A stretch of DNA of 64,000 bases, taken from contig JAPEVC010000016.1 of NCBI GenBank assembly GCA_027946555.1, forward strand, positions 1 through 64,000, given 5' to 3'. The position numbers were made by a program, and so were the translations under genes. Each line of letters opens with the position of its first letter. Within the stretch, counting starts at the first letter, position 1. Shown here in pieces: positions 1-10,823 of this stretch. Origin of the DNA: Gnomoniopsis sp. IMI 355080 (lineage: Eukaryota > Ascomycota > Sordariomycetes > Diaporthales > Gnomoniaceae). The notes below the pieces were generated by a model. It saw only the letters and a list, made by a program, of their open reading frames with translations, made no database searches and had not been told where the DNA came from.

Positions 1-22
1 CAAATCATCTCCATTTGTGCGT

Positions 23-38
23 CCCCCCCCCCCCCCCC
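23..38. repeat. C16 homopolymer tract
   Basis: Sixteen consecutive C residues lie just upstream of the likely 3' splice site of the first gene. The run ends 12 bases before the CAG acceptor and may act as part of its pyrimidine tract. It is also a place where read errors in length are likely. Confidence 0.8.
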
Positions 39-50
39 ACAAAAAACCAG

Positions 51-811
51 GAGCGTCCGCCTTCTTCGCGCCCATCCGAGACTTCACCTCCACCTTCGAC
101 ACAACCAACAATACTAACTTGCCTCCAGACGACCACTGCTATTCCCTCTCCCTCAAGCTTAATCATCTCCTCGGCATCGGTCTCGCCGTACAGCCGCCCA
201 ACTTCTTCCACGAGCGCCACCTGCGCGAGCACGGCCCGTCGGGCAACATCCTACGCTTCCTGTACTACCCACCCTTGTCCTCCCTCAACACCAACCCGCT
301 GCAGCCAGACGAGGCCGACGTCCGCGCCGGCGCGCACTCCGACTATGGCAGCATCACCCTTCTCTTCCGCCTGCGTGGCCAAGCCGGCCTCGAACTCGAC
401 ACGACGGGCAACAACACCTGGGCGCCCGTGCCCGTGTGCCCGCCTGGCACCGAAACCGACCCCAGCCCGCCCATCCTCGTCAACATTGGCGACTTGCTCA
501 GCTACTGGACCAACGGCTTGCTCCGCAGCACCGTGCACCGGGTCGTGTTCCCGCCCGCCGGCGCGTCTTCTGGCATTGACGGCGAGACCGGCGAGGAGCC
601 GAGGTATAGTATCGCGTTTTTCTGCCATCCTGTCGGCAGCACCACGCTGGAGGTGGTGCCAAGTGAGAGAGTGCGGGCTCATAAGCCTGCGGATGGGTTT
701 GAAGGGCGGGGAGGGGCGGAGAAGGGGGCGATTACGGCGGACGAACACTTGCAGATGCGGCTGAGGGCGAGTTATCTGAGTTTGTACGAGAAGGAGGGCG
801 GGAAGACGTGA
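51..811 (+). CDS. 2-oxoglutarate/Fe(II)-dependent oxygenase, 3' part
   Basis: This is the C-terminal part (about 250 residues) of an isopenicillin-N-synthase-like 2OG-Fe(II) oxygenase. The iron ligands are visible: His at 335-337 and Asp at 341-343 in AHSDYGSITLLF, and the distal His at 536-538 in VHRVVF. RYSIAFF follows and supplies the Arg-x-Ser that binds 2-oxoglutarate. The exon probably begins at 51 after the acceptor ending at 50 (aaaaccag); the first 100 or so residues of the usual 340-370 would lie beyond the left edge. An open frame starts with GTG at 17 but reads through the C-run, so I do not use it. Members oxidise small molecules such as flavonoids, alkaloids, gibberellins or beta-lactam precursors; the substrate cannot be read from sequence. 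The stop is TGA at 809-811. Confidence 0.85.
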
Positions 812-1087
812 ATTGTGGATGACGTTCAGTGGGATGCTAAGCAGGGAGTATGTACAGACGGATGCTCTTCCGCCGTCCAAGTCCATGCAACTTCACCACT
901 CTATGCGGTATTTATCAACCACCCTCACCCAAACAGATGCCGTGTCCAATACAGAAAAAAATATGCCGCGCGCCTCGCAATGCTAAACAGAAACACCTCC
1001 TCGCTTGTGCCCGCTGACGCTTGAAAATGCAATACCCAAATCCTAAAAAAAATCAGAGTGTGCGCCTATAATCCGTTACCACCGTGC

Positions 1088-4000
1088 TCAACATGTCCCA
1101 ACGTAGTGCCTCCTCCATACTTCCCTTGCATGCGCCCCAGTGCCTGCCTTCTGCCTGGTCCCACGTCCGTCGGATTTCTTGTATGCCTTCTCAGCTTCCG
1201 TAATTGCTTCAATCAGACGCCAGTCGTACACCGTGACCATATCCACAGCACCGTTCCGCCCCCTCAATGGCTCGGCCCGCAGTTGCGTGAGGAAGCCCTT
1301 GGTAGATTCCGGCCGCCTCGCCTCCACCAGCACCAGTCGTGGCTGCCTGCGGGAGTAGTTGGTTTGAAGGGAGGCGGATGCGAGCCACGAGGGTATATCT
1401 CTGAAGATGGCAGATGTTCCGTGGCTAGGCAGTAAATCTTCGCTCAGCCATGGCATATTTGCCACGCATGGTGACAGGAGGATGAAGTAATTGGCGAGCG
1501 CACAGTTTGCGCCGGCGAATTGGCAGCTTGAGACTGGAGTCGGTGTAGACTGGGCGCTTGATCTTGCTGATGTCGACGAAGGAGTGAGTGTCTTCTTCGC
1601 CGCATTCTTCGGACTCGAGGACGCCAACGCCATCTGGGACGAGGCGGCATTAGGGAGGCCTGCTGGTACAGCACTTAGGGTTGTCGCATCCGGTTCCTCG
1701 TGGAAGGTGGAAGCGGGAGACAACGGGGAAACGGAAGCTTGGCCGATATTGCCTTGGGAAGAGACGGCGGAAGTAATGTCTTCTAAGGGCTGCCGCGAGC
1801 TGCGCTGGCTCACTTGTGAGCTTGGGGACATGGTCAGATCAATCACCTCCACCCCCTGCCTGTCAAGTCGAGGAGTCCCGGGTGATGCACCTCTACGTCG
1901 TTTCCGTTTTCTCGGACCGGTATTTTCTCCAGTGATACTGTCCCGAAGGTGCGCATCAGATGCGATCGAAAAATCAGGCATGGCGGCATTAGCAGGAAAC
2001 AAGCCGTCAAAAGCCACCGGAATGCTGGCAGAGGGTCGAGTATCACTGGGCGGAGAAGCGTCCGTCACAGCAGCCCGAGTACTTGTGTTATCAGTGGACT
2101 GACTCTTCGGCTCACTAGCTTTACGTCGTCGCTTCGGTGTTTTCTCCTCCAGCGTCTTGATCCATCTGGTCATCTCTTGACTGTCCTCCTCGTCCACGCG
2201 AGCTTGATCGGCTTCCGCGAGGGCCTGCAAGTCATGAAAGCTAATGCAATCTCTCCAGTGCCGGTCGGTGTGAATTTTCGAAACATATGGAAACCGCAAG
2301 CTCCAAAAAGAAGTATTCGGTTCTTTGCCGAAGGCGAAACAAGTCATGTCAAATACGGCTGGTTCGAGGAACACCGCCGTCATCCTTTTGCCCTGCATGA
2401 TGCCTTCTGGCAATTCTAGGTCGAGATACGAATTTTCCTCCACAGATACATCCATGACGAAGACATGGCGCATGAAGATCTCCGTCTGGGCCCGGTTCAG
2501 CTCGACCTCATTCACAACTTTGAATCTTGGCTTTGCCTGGAATCGGGTCACCAAATCCTTATTCGTAAGACAGGCAAGGTAGAAATGTGTGAACTTCACA
2601 TTCGGCAAGCCCAAAGCCTTTGCTCTTGTTGGATCGCAGCGAGCCCCAACCACAGCAAAGTCTCCAATGTCGCCTAGCCCCTTGACATAACCCTTTTTCA
2701 ATTTGAGGCAGCAAGATGCGTACTTGCGCCTGGCCACACCGAAACTGAAGTATGGTTCATCCGGCTTCAGGACCAGTCCCTCCTCTTTGTAAATGATGCA
2801 TGATGCAAAGGCTCGACGCAACTCATCAGCGGCAATGTGAGACGAAAAGTTGATCACCCGTGACTCGACCAAGGCAGCTTGACCCTCCTGGCAATGTACT
2901 AGCTCAGAAAGACGCTTGCGGCGGTCGGAGTGTCTGACATTCAACATGGAATCGTCGTCAATCAGCAACACGTCGAAATAGACGACCATAAGGCGCTCCC
3001 ATGAATGGGCTTGGCTATCCGCATCAGTACCAATGAATCGCCCGGATCTGTTGACGTGCTTTCTGATCTTATCGAACTCAAGGATCCTTTTCTCCAGGTC
3101 ACTGTAGACGACCAATTCTCCTTCCAGTATGCAACGCTTGGTGAACTTGCACTCTTTCGTTCCAAGTCTCAGGGAGGATTTGATAGCCGGGTGCAACTTG
3201 AGGCGGTCCATAGTGCTATCCTTGCCACTCTTCGAAAAGATCTGAATGTGATAATGACCTTTGGACAAATCAACGTGGATCTGGCAGTACTCTCCATCCA
3301 TCTTCTTCTCGCAGCTCATCAGTCCGTGTCCCATCTCGAGGCAGTGCTTGATGCTCCGAGCCTTGAGCCAGGTCTTTCTTCCAACTTTCACACCGAACTG
3401 TGGTTTGATGATGCGCGGTAGGTCGTGCTTGCTGAGACTGACCCCACGGATCTCGCTATAGCGCAAATGCTGCTGCAGGAGAGCGAGTGCAACGGCAAAA
3501 CTGTCATGAATTTTTAGGACCGTGGGTAGTAAAGGGTGATAGCTCGAGTATAGCGCATACTCGGGTACAATGACAGGCTCAAAGTTCTTGAGAACGACGC
3601 GGCATAACCATTTCGCATTCCTTGGCGACAGCCTTCTGAACAGGCTTGCCAGAAGATGATCCTCCTTGCAAGACTGAGGAGCGATCGCCGCTCGTGACGA
3701 CCTGACAGCAGCAGAACTGAAACTATTGCGAGCTGCTAAGTGATCAAGAACAGCGTCGACTTCCTCCACAGTGACAAGTTGACCTTCGTCATTTGGCGAC
3801 TGGGCTAGGACTTCCTCGACACACTCAGCAAAATCCAGCCCGGCACGGGGGTCAGTTTCCCATCGTCTCAATTTGGTCTTTCGACAACCAAGTCCGCACG
3901 CGCTAGCGACAATAGACTCGAGTCTCTTTTCCCTGATAGAAAAGACCCTGTCGGTGCGTCGTTCGGGAAGGAGTGTTGAAAGAAGCGCTACCGCATCTAC

Positions 4001-4141
4001 ATCTTGGCGGTTGATTTCCTCCCGGTACTCGGTGAACCAGTCTTTGACAATCTGAGTGCTGCCTTTGCCCTGCCGCCTCCGTTTGAGGTCACCTTCTAGG
4101 GTTTGAAGAAGATCGCAGACCGTATCAAAGGGAAAAGGCAT
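1088..4141 (-). CDS. Divergent ATP-dependent DNA ligase (LIG4-like core)
   Basis: A single-exon gene of 1017 residues. Order: an alpha-helical DNA-binding-like region (about 1-250), then the adenylation domain. Motif I is K280-MDGEY, motif III is VVYFDVLLID, motif IV is EEGLVLKP and motif V is CCLKLKKGY. An OB-fold-like region follows to about residue 640, then a basic, Ser/Pro-rich linker, and a C-terminal segment with TVYDWRLIEAI that resembles the end of a BRCT repeat. Canonical ligases read KxDGxR in motif I; here Tyr285 replaces the Arg, so the AMP-accepting lysine is kept but a nucleotide/nick-contacting residue is changed. I recall this GEYCQ form in other fungal proteins labelled ATP-dependent ligase, so it may define a subfamily distinct from true LIG4. 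Likely nuclear (basic linker such as KRRRK). ATG at 4141 is the first in frame. Repair role is inferred. Confidence 0.8.
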   Translation of the reverse strand: MPFPFDTVCDLLQTLEGDLKRRRQGKGSTQIVKDWFTEYREEINRQDVDAVALLSTLLPERRTDRVFSIREKRLESIVASACGLGCRKTKLRRWETDPRAGLDFAECVEEVLAQSPNDEGQLVTVEEVDAVLDHLAARNSFSSAAVRSSRAAIAPQSCKEDHLLASLFRRLSPRNAKWLCRVVLKNFEPVIVPEYALYSSYHPLLPTVLKIHDSFAVALALLQQHLRYSEIRGVSLSKHDLPRIIKPQFGVKVGRKTWLKARSIKHCLEMGHGLMSCEKKMDGEYCQIHVDLSKGHYHIQIFSKSGKDSTMDRLKLHPAIKSSLRLGTKECKFTKRCILEGELVVYSDLEKRILEFDKIRKHVNRSGRFIGTDADSQAHSWERLMVVYFDVLLIDDDSMLNVRHSDRRKRLSELVHCQEGQAALVESRVINFSSHIAADELRRAFASCIIYKEEGLVLKPDEPYFSFGVARRKYASCCLKLKKGYVKGLGDIGDFAVVGARCDPTRAKALGLPNVKFTHFYLACLTNKDLVTRFQAKPRFKVVNEVELNRAQTEIFMRHVFVMDVSVEENSYLDLELPEGIMQGKRMTAVFLEPAVFDMTCFAFGKEPNTSFWSLRFPYVSKIHTDRHWRDCISFHDLQALAEADQARVDEEDSQEMTRWIKTLEEKTPKRRRKASEPKSQSTDNTSTRAAVTDASPPSDTRPSASIPVAFDGLFPANAAMPDFSIASDAHLRDSITGENTGPRKRKRRRGASPGTPRLDRQGVEVIDLTMSPSSQVSQRSSRQPLEDITSAVSSQGNIGQASVSPLSPASTFHEEPDATTLSAVPAGLPNAASSQMALASSSPKNAAKKTLTPSSTSARSSAQSTPTPVSSCQFAGANCALANYFILLSPCVANMPWLSEDLLPSHGTSAIFRDIPSWLASASLQTNYSRRQPRLVLVEARRPESTKGFLTQLRAEPLRGRNGAVDMVTVYDWRLIEAITEAEKAYKKSDGRGTRQKAGTGAHAREVWRRHYVGTC

Positions 4142-5554
4142 AGCTTATGCTGGCTAGAAGCAAAACTTGCGAAGCATTGGGTCAAGGAGAAGAGAGGATG
4201 GAAGTCCAGAGAGATGTGTGGTGCTGCTTGAGGCGACAAAGGAAAAGGTGACAAGTAGGAAAGGTGCAGGCAGCCATCTGACAGACTGAATAGGGAACAG
4301 TGGCTTGATTTTGTCTATACTCAGGTTGGCTCTGTTTATCTGTCTGGTGATACCTTCACTTAAAATCCAGGCCTTCCATTTGTTGTTAGTGCTAAACGCG
4401 ACCGGAAGCGCGTCTTACCACCCTGGAAGTTGCCTCGGCCAATTTGCTTATCTTATCGGGCTTTAAGCGTGTCCGGTCCGAAGCCGATGTCCTACGGCGG
4501 CAGGTTTCCTCGACCCGACCTACCTGCCCTACCTGGCCAGACTCGCTTGCTTTCGTACCTCACATGGACAGATTTTCCCAAAGTGAATCATTTCGATCTT
4601 TTTCGCCAGAACAAAAAGTCTATGTTCAATATTGTCGACCAGCTGTAGCCATGCCATTGCATGACGATCATTGTACCTGTACCAAATGCGCACTGTAAGT
4701 CTAAGGAATGGACGAGGGACGTACTACTTCGGGTTTCACAGTGATTCAAGCCTTGCGCCTGTAAATCTTAACCCCCCCAAAATCGCCATCAATGACATAA
4801 TTTGGTGCAAAGATTTTGACAGAATTCTCGCAAGGAAATCTTTGTCACCATAGCATGACTCTTGCATTGACTACACAGTTGTTAGAATCTGCTGGCGGAT
4901 TGTTAAGCCGGAGTAGGTATTTGCAATCCGTTCTTAGTAGGGGCTCAGACAAGGAAAGGCCGAAGCCAGGAGCCCGTCTGATCGGATCTGGTGAGCGCTC
5001 TATGCGGGCCACTCCCGTGCTCTTGCCTCGTCTTCTTCCGTTCACCACCATGGCCCATGACCCTTTTCCGCTTCACCCCCAGACCAGACCATGACTGACT
5101 GAACTATTCCACAACCATCTCCCTGACCTGCTCTACATGACCTGGTGATTCTCTCCATTGTTTGATTGGTCCTTGACGCACCGTTCAAGCCTACGCCAAC
5201 GGGTATCTTATCAGCGCATCCATCCCACCCCTGGCCCGGTCTTCCCATCACAGTCTACTGTCAGCCGTCTCGCCCTCTCGGTTCTCTCTGCAACTTCCCA
5301 GTCAATGCCAGACAAGGCTCAAGACATCCACCTTAATTCGTCATTGCGTGCCTGTTGCCTCTGATTCTCTGCCTACTTGAACGGCGACTTTCCTATTGTA
5401 CAAGTCACATCGAGCCCTACACCGCCAGGCAACGCCTCCAGCAAGCCCCGCTGCCAACACTCGAATCACCCCTCCTGCCCTCTCCTCCTCCTCGACATAC
5501 ACCCAGACACAACACAGATACCAGACCACAGTCACCTGGTCGTCAGTAGCAAAC
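4142..5554. promoter_or_regulatory. Divergent spacer between ligase and E2 genes
   Basis: This 1.4 kb holds the upstream regions of two divergently transcribed genes. I see no convincing coding sequence. The last 200 bases before the E2 start are C- and CT-rich (about 5355-5550), typical of a fungal 5' leader. No clear TATA box was seen on either side. Confidence 0.5.
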
Positions 5555-6416
5555 ATGGCAACGCAAATGCTGGCAGCCAAGCAGCGAATTGCTCGGGATT
5601 TGAAGGACCTACAAAAGGAGAAATGGGTCAACATTGAGGTGAGCCAGGGACTGTCTCAGGAGGAACAGGTCTGTTTGTCATAGGCGCCATGTCGGCTAAC
5701 TGACAAATTACCAGCCTGATGACCGTAACATGTTCCGTTGGCAAGTGGCTCTGATGATCATCAACCCTGACAGTGCCTTCAACGGCGGCTACTTTAAGGT
5801 ACGTTCCTCCTTCAGTCTCCCGTCCAGGAGCCCAAACCAAGGCTTACAATGGGTCAAGTGCGAGATCACCTTTCCCCAAGATTATCCGTACTCGCCTCCG
5901 AACTTCCGCTTTCTGAAAGCCCTATTCCATCCAAACATCTATCCCGACGGCCGTCTCTGCATCTCTATCCTTCATGGCGCTGGTGAGGATATGATGTCAG
6001 GCGAGGAAGCCGGCGAGCGCTGGTCGCCACTGCAAACCGCCGAGTCCGTCTTCCGCTCCGTCCTCTTACTTCTCGACGATCCTGAAATCAACTCCCCGGC
6101 CAACGTCGATGCTAGTGTCACCTACCGCGATAATCGAGAGGAGTATAACAAGAAGGCCGCCGCTGCCGTCGCTGCCTCCAAGAAAGACATTCCCAAGGGC
6201 TTCGTCGTCCCTACGACCTTCGTAGACGAGGTGCCGGAGAAGAATGACTGGGATGATGACTTCTATGCACCAAGTGAAGACGAGGACTTCGACTTTGACG
6301 AGGGCAGCGATTCAGATGATGTTATGGACGATGCCGATAACGACGAGGATCCCAGTGACGATGAACAAGAGACGTCCTCCAACGACGTCGCTTCTACCGA
6401 GGCTCGACGAACCTGA
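5555..6416 (+). CDS. cdc34: Ubiquitin-conjugating enzyme E2, Cdc34/UBC3 class
   Basis: Three exons, 5555-5638, 5715-5798 and 5859-6416, give 241 residues. The UBC fold is clear: PDDRNMFRWQ, FPQDYPYSPPNFRF, the HPN motif, and active-site Cys90 in GRLCISILH. The acidic insertion after the cysteine (GAGEDMMSGEEAGERW) and SPANVDASV are those of Cdc34 rather than UBC7. The tail from about residue 185 is almost all Asp/Glu/Ser, as in Cdc34, where it binds the SCF cullin. The role is to charge ubiquitin for SCF ligases that destroy cell-cycle regulators. The second intron (5799-5858) is 60 nt with no in-frame stop; I treat it as an intron because removal joins GGYFK to CEITFP as in the family. Confidence 0.93.
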
Positions 6417-7711
6417 CAGGGCCTCCGGGACGAGACGACGGCCAAACACCGTCATTCAACATCGAATTGGGGAGGAAATGGAAGGACCACAGTACTTGTG
6501 TGGTTCCGCTCGGCAGAATGCCATTCGACTTTACTTGCATAGCGCGCGATATTCAAACTTCGGTAGGCGTTCCGGCACGATACAGAGTTCGTGTACCATG
6601 GCTATGGCGTCTTTGTTCACGCCTAGGTACGGTCAGGAGGGCGTTCTTTGTGTCAGAAGCTGATTGGCTACGATGCCAAAAGAAAGGGAGGCTTGGTTCT
6701 TGCTGATGATTGCAGGGCACAGGCCCTGACAAAAACCGGAGCATAGGAGGGGACAAGGAGGTTAGGGAGATGCATCTCGATGCCGTTCCATGGACATCAC
6801 ATGATTACAGGGTGACTATTCCCTGGTGCTTAAAGTACAAGAGTTGGTTTTCCACTAGGGTGGGAATCAAGTTGTATAATGAGTATAGACACCGAATTCT
6901 AGTGGAATGGGAATTAATTCATACTGAAGCTCTTCAAGGCAAGGCTGGCTCTGACGCTCAGGTGACTGATGTTTTCAGTTGATATTAAAGACATCCAGGA
7001 TTTTCTGTTAGGTGATATATGTTAGGGACGACTAGTATTGATATGTCCAGGCAACAATGTATGCTGTATGTACCTAAGTAATATACTTGCAATTGTACTG
7101 TACAATACCTACTGTATACCGGCCAGTATTGCAGTTGCAGGGTCCACGCAACGCCGGGCAGGCACTCCTAGCAACCCGCCCCGCCGGGATACTGCAGGTG
7201 GGCGGGTGGGTTTGATCGCTAGCGGGATAGCCCTACGTAGCCGATGGGCTTGGCAACGACCTCAACTCAACAGGCCTACAGTGCTACTACCTCCTTGTGG
7301 GTAAGCCAAACTTCAAAGCAACGTGGGAATACCACTGTTGCCCTGGCACCTGCTTTGTCTCTTTAGTTATTGTATAGGAGCTCAAAGGGCGTCCAATGTG
7401 ATTGTTTACAGCATTACCATACGGTCACTTCTGCTCGTCTAGGAACTCGGCCGAATCTCAAGGAAGCTTGCTGGTTCGCATGATCGCAACGAATTACCCG
7501 ATAATCTGTTAAAGCATACGAGCAAAGCCGCGACCTCCCTCCGACCCATTACACAAGTGGACGAGACATTCGATTCTTTCCTCCTTCATGGACCTCGAGT
7601 GACGCACACAACCACGGTTCCCGACTCCGCCGACAGCTATTCAGGCAGCTCCCTCCTCCAGACGGTGCGATCATACAGGGCACCCTCACAGGGCGCCGAC
7701 AAGAGGCAGTC
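6417..7711. other. Spacer, 3' of E2 and 5' of UIM gene
   Basis: No supportable gene. The first part is probably the 3' UTR of the E2 gene, and about 7400-7711 should hold the promoter and leader of the next gene. An AT-rich patch lies at about 6960-7130. Confidence 0.4.
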
Positions 7712-10700
7712 ATGGCTAGTTGGGTGGTCGACGAAGGTGTGGTTGATCAGATTGCAGGTATCACGGCAGAAGGTTCAGAGGCAGCTCGGCAACTATACGT
7801 CAAAGCACTCAGAGTTGGTTGAAGCTTCATCATTTTGCAAAAGCGCTCAATTCTTGACTGATCACGGTTTGCAGCAACATAACGGGGACGCGGAAAGGGT
7901 TATAAATGAATATTTTTCTGCTGGCAATCTTGAGGCTGTTAGTCTACCTCCTTGGTGCTGGCGTGAATGATAGATGCTGATGCGAGGGTTACCTGAGTAC
8001 AGTTCGCAAACAAGTATACATACGATGAGAGGCAATGGAGCGCCGGTCGAGATGGAGATATGCCAGGTCAGCATCCATCTATATTGGAAAGAAGCTTCGC
8101 TGGCTGTCAAGCTGGTCGGGCGCACTGCCGCTGCTGATGCTGATGCTCTGCATACCTTAGATTTGGTTGTCCAAGGACCTGACGAACACCCCGCCGGATG
8201 GGGATCCAACAACGACAACGGCCTCTCCGCGCCTTCACGACCGCCCTCACGAAACAAGTCTCCCTTGGGTAAGGTGACAGACTGGGCATTGCAAAGTTCA
8301 CTTGGTACACAATTTCAAGACCTGCTCCTATGCTTCCTCATTCATCCTATTGTGTTAGTAACTTGGAGCGAGTGCTGACTTTCGATCTTCCCCACAGGCG
8401 TCAGTGCACCTACAAATCATGGTCAGGAGGATGAGGAACTTCAACAAGCTATTGCCCTTTCGATGACCGAGATGACACCCGGTGGCGCAACACCACAAGA
8501 GAGTGGCATCACGGCGGCCTCAGAGAACCTGCACGAGTTGCCATTCTTCGGCCCGGCGACCCATAACCACCACAAAGAAGACGAGTGGGCCATGATCCGT
8601 GCATCATCAAAATCTGTAGATCCGCCGCCCTCTGGACGGAAGCGCGAGACCGGCGTACCCGGTTTCCTGGTGTGTCGCGAAACCAGTGACAAACGGCATC
8701 CCCTCGGTCCTCTGATGATGATGTTACATGAGATTCCTGCAGCGCGAAACTTCTTTCTGCTCCTCGAGGGAGTATCCGAAAAGTATGGCAGTGATAATGG
8801 ATGGTGGAGGGGCGAACACATTGTAGCAATTGGCAATGGGGGTTACCCGTCCATGGATGTCAGCCTGGTTGACGAGGCGCAACGCTTGATAGCTTTTCTC
8901 GATAAGGGCGACCGGAGCTACGGTACTGCCGACTCTCTTCTGGCGAACCCATTGATGCGGTCTGGCTGGGGAGACCCTACAGTCAAATTCTTCGAGAGTC
9001 TCTATAACTGCTCGGGCACTTCAGAACTCCCCCGCATGTGGACGACTGTCAAAGTGGATTCAGATGGTGAGGTCCGGCCACAGGAATTTGCCATTCTCGA
9101 GTTCAGGGTCCAGAACGACATGCCGGAGGCCATGTGTAATTTGTATAGTCAGTGGGACAGCTTGTTCTGGATACAACACGATGGAAACGACTGGCAAGAT
9201 AACCCAGACAAGGAACTCACAATCGCATCTATCGAAGTGCCCGCCAAGGTGATGACGATGCGGGTCACAAGTGACGGGACTCGTATTGAGGTTCCGCAGG
9301 TACTCTATATCGATCGATACCTCGATGGCAATGTCCAGACGGCCCGCAACATGCAGAATCAGATGTTCCGTATGTGGAAGGCTATTGGCAAAGCCCGCAA
9401 CATGGAATCCGAGCTCACGCAAGTCAAAACCAAGGCAGGGGTCACTGCAGACAGAAGAGACGTGCTCAGGAAGTTGATTGCCCGGAGTGAGGGTCTTATC
9501 TGGCAGATTCAGGCCAGGGCGCTGTGGAGACAGCATCAAGAAAAGTTTGGCACGGACGAGCAGATACCGTACCTGCCTGACCAATTAATCCACCTGGCCG
9601 AGCCGAACGGAGAAGAACAAGAAGAGATCACACAACTCAAGGCCGAGATACAGGGATGCCGACAGAAGCTGGCACAAATAGACCAGAGGCTCGCTCGTAA
9701 GTGTAGTGAATGCTTACCCTCGACGGGATAACGCTGACGTCCCCGCAGGCATACAACTAGAGTCGAACGCCTGCTTCGCCCTTCTCAAGAAGCTCAACAC
9801 GGCTTTTACTATCCCGAGCGAGGATCCGAAGCTTAATCCTAAGCACAAATACACACTCCGAGGTGTCATCACTTCCCCAGACGTGATCTACATGTGCCGA
9901 CGGGTAGAGCGCGAGCCTTTCGTAGAGACGGACGAAGGCATCGACCAGTGGTTCAGGATCGCTTGGGTTCCTGACGAGGACAGTCCTGTCAAGCATGAAG
10001 TATGCTGTTCACCGCTTTCATACATACTAGTAAATTGTGTACTGACAGGGATACAGCGGACGACGATAGAGACAGTTATGGAGAACATGTTCACCGAAGT
10101 CAATGCACAAGGTGACATCACACCAATCCTTGTGTATGCGACAGATGACGCCTTGACCGAGGCCTCCCTCCCTCTGTCTGGCGCACGCCAGGTATGATGA
10201 TGTTTCTCGCCTCCCATGAGACTATGCTACAGACTGACCTATCCTAGACCTTTATCAAATACGATAACCGTCTTTTCAAACAAGAGCTGCTTGAGCAGCC
10301 TGAGCCACGCGAAAAGAAGCGCGTTGGTTTCCGCTCGCCTGATTCTCCAGCGAAGAGACAACGTAGCAACAGCGGCGACTCTATGGACTCAAACCGAGCT
10401 TCTCCGGGAGATATGAGTGATGGTGATCGAGCTGCCATGTGGGCCGATCAGATGGACTCGTTTGGTGGCGACGAGGTCCTTGATACCGAAATGACTGATA
10501 TGCGCCCGATCTCTGAGGACGAGATAGCAGCTCATATGGTGCCACCCACACCTCCGTTGTCGACTGACGGGGCTAGCGATCAGGACTCCCCGCCAGTTAT
10601 CCGGCGGTCTACGGAGCAGTTGGCTAACATGTCGCTGAACGACCACGGTGCAGAGGCTGGGAAGGCCCCGGAGATGGCGGAGCTTCAGACGCCTTTCATT

Positions 10701-10823
10701 GTCCGTCGCCCAGCCAGTGCGCAAGGCATCGACCAACGTGAGTCTGCTATGAACTGGCCCGTCATCGACGAGAACCTGGCGATCCCAGGCAGCAACCCGG
10801 AGGAATTTTATCACCAATCGTAG
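7712..10823 (+). CDS. UBA-UIM protein with degenerate USP fold (pseudo-deubiquitinase)
   Basis: Eight exons: 7712-7813, 7875-7937, 8003-8066, 8161-8268, 8398-9696, 9749-9999, 10057-10191, 10248-10823. All phases close, giving 865 residues. A UBA-like segment spans residues 1-55 (VVDQIAGITAEGSEAARQLY, then AERVINEYFSAGNLE). A ubiquitin-interacting motif lies at about 123-138 (EDEELQQAIALSM). From about 195 the chain resembles a USP domain: VPGFLVC then PLMMMLHEIPAARNFFL matches the Cys-box helix, and YTLRGVITSPDVIY then QWFRIAWV matches the His-box strands. The expected catalytic Cys and His are not at those places. The order resembles USP25/USP28. The C-terminal third is acidic and disordered with a basic patch (EKKRVGF, AKRQR). 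Likely a ubiquitin-binding scaffold; no function is demonstrated. Confidence 0.85.

Noticed and set aside
17..50. Start of the first gene at GTG 17
   Set aside because: The reading passes through a C16 run giving only prolines, and a good 3' splice acceptor ends at 50; the gene's real start is outside the window.
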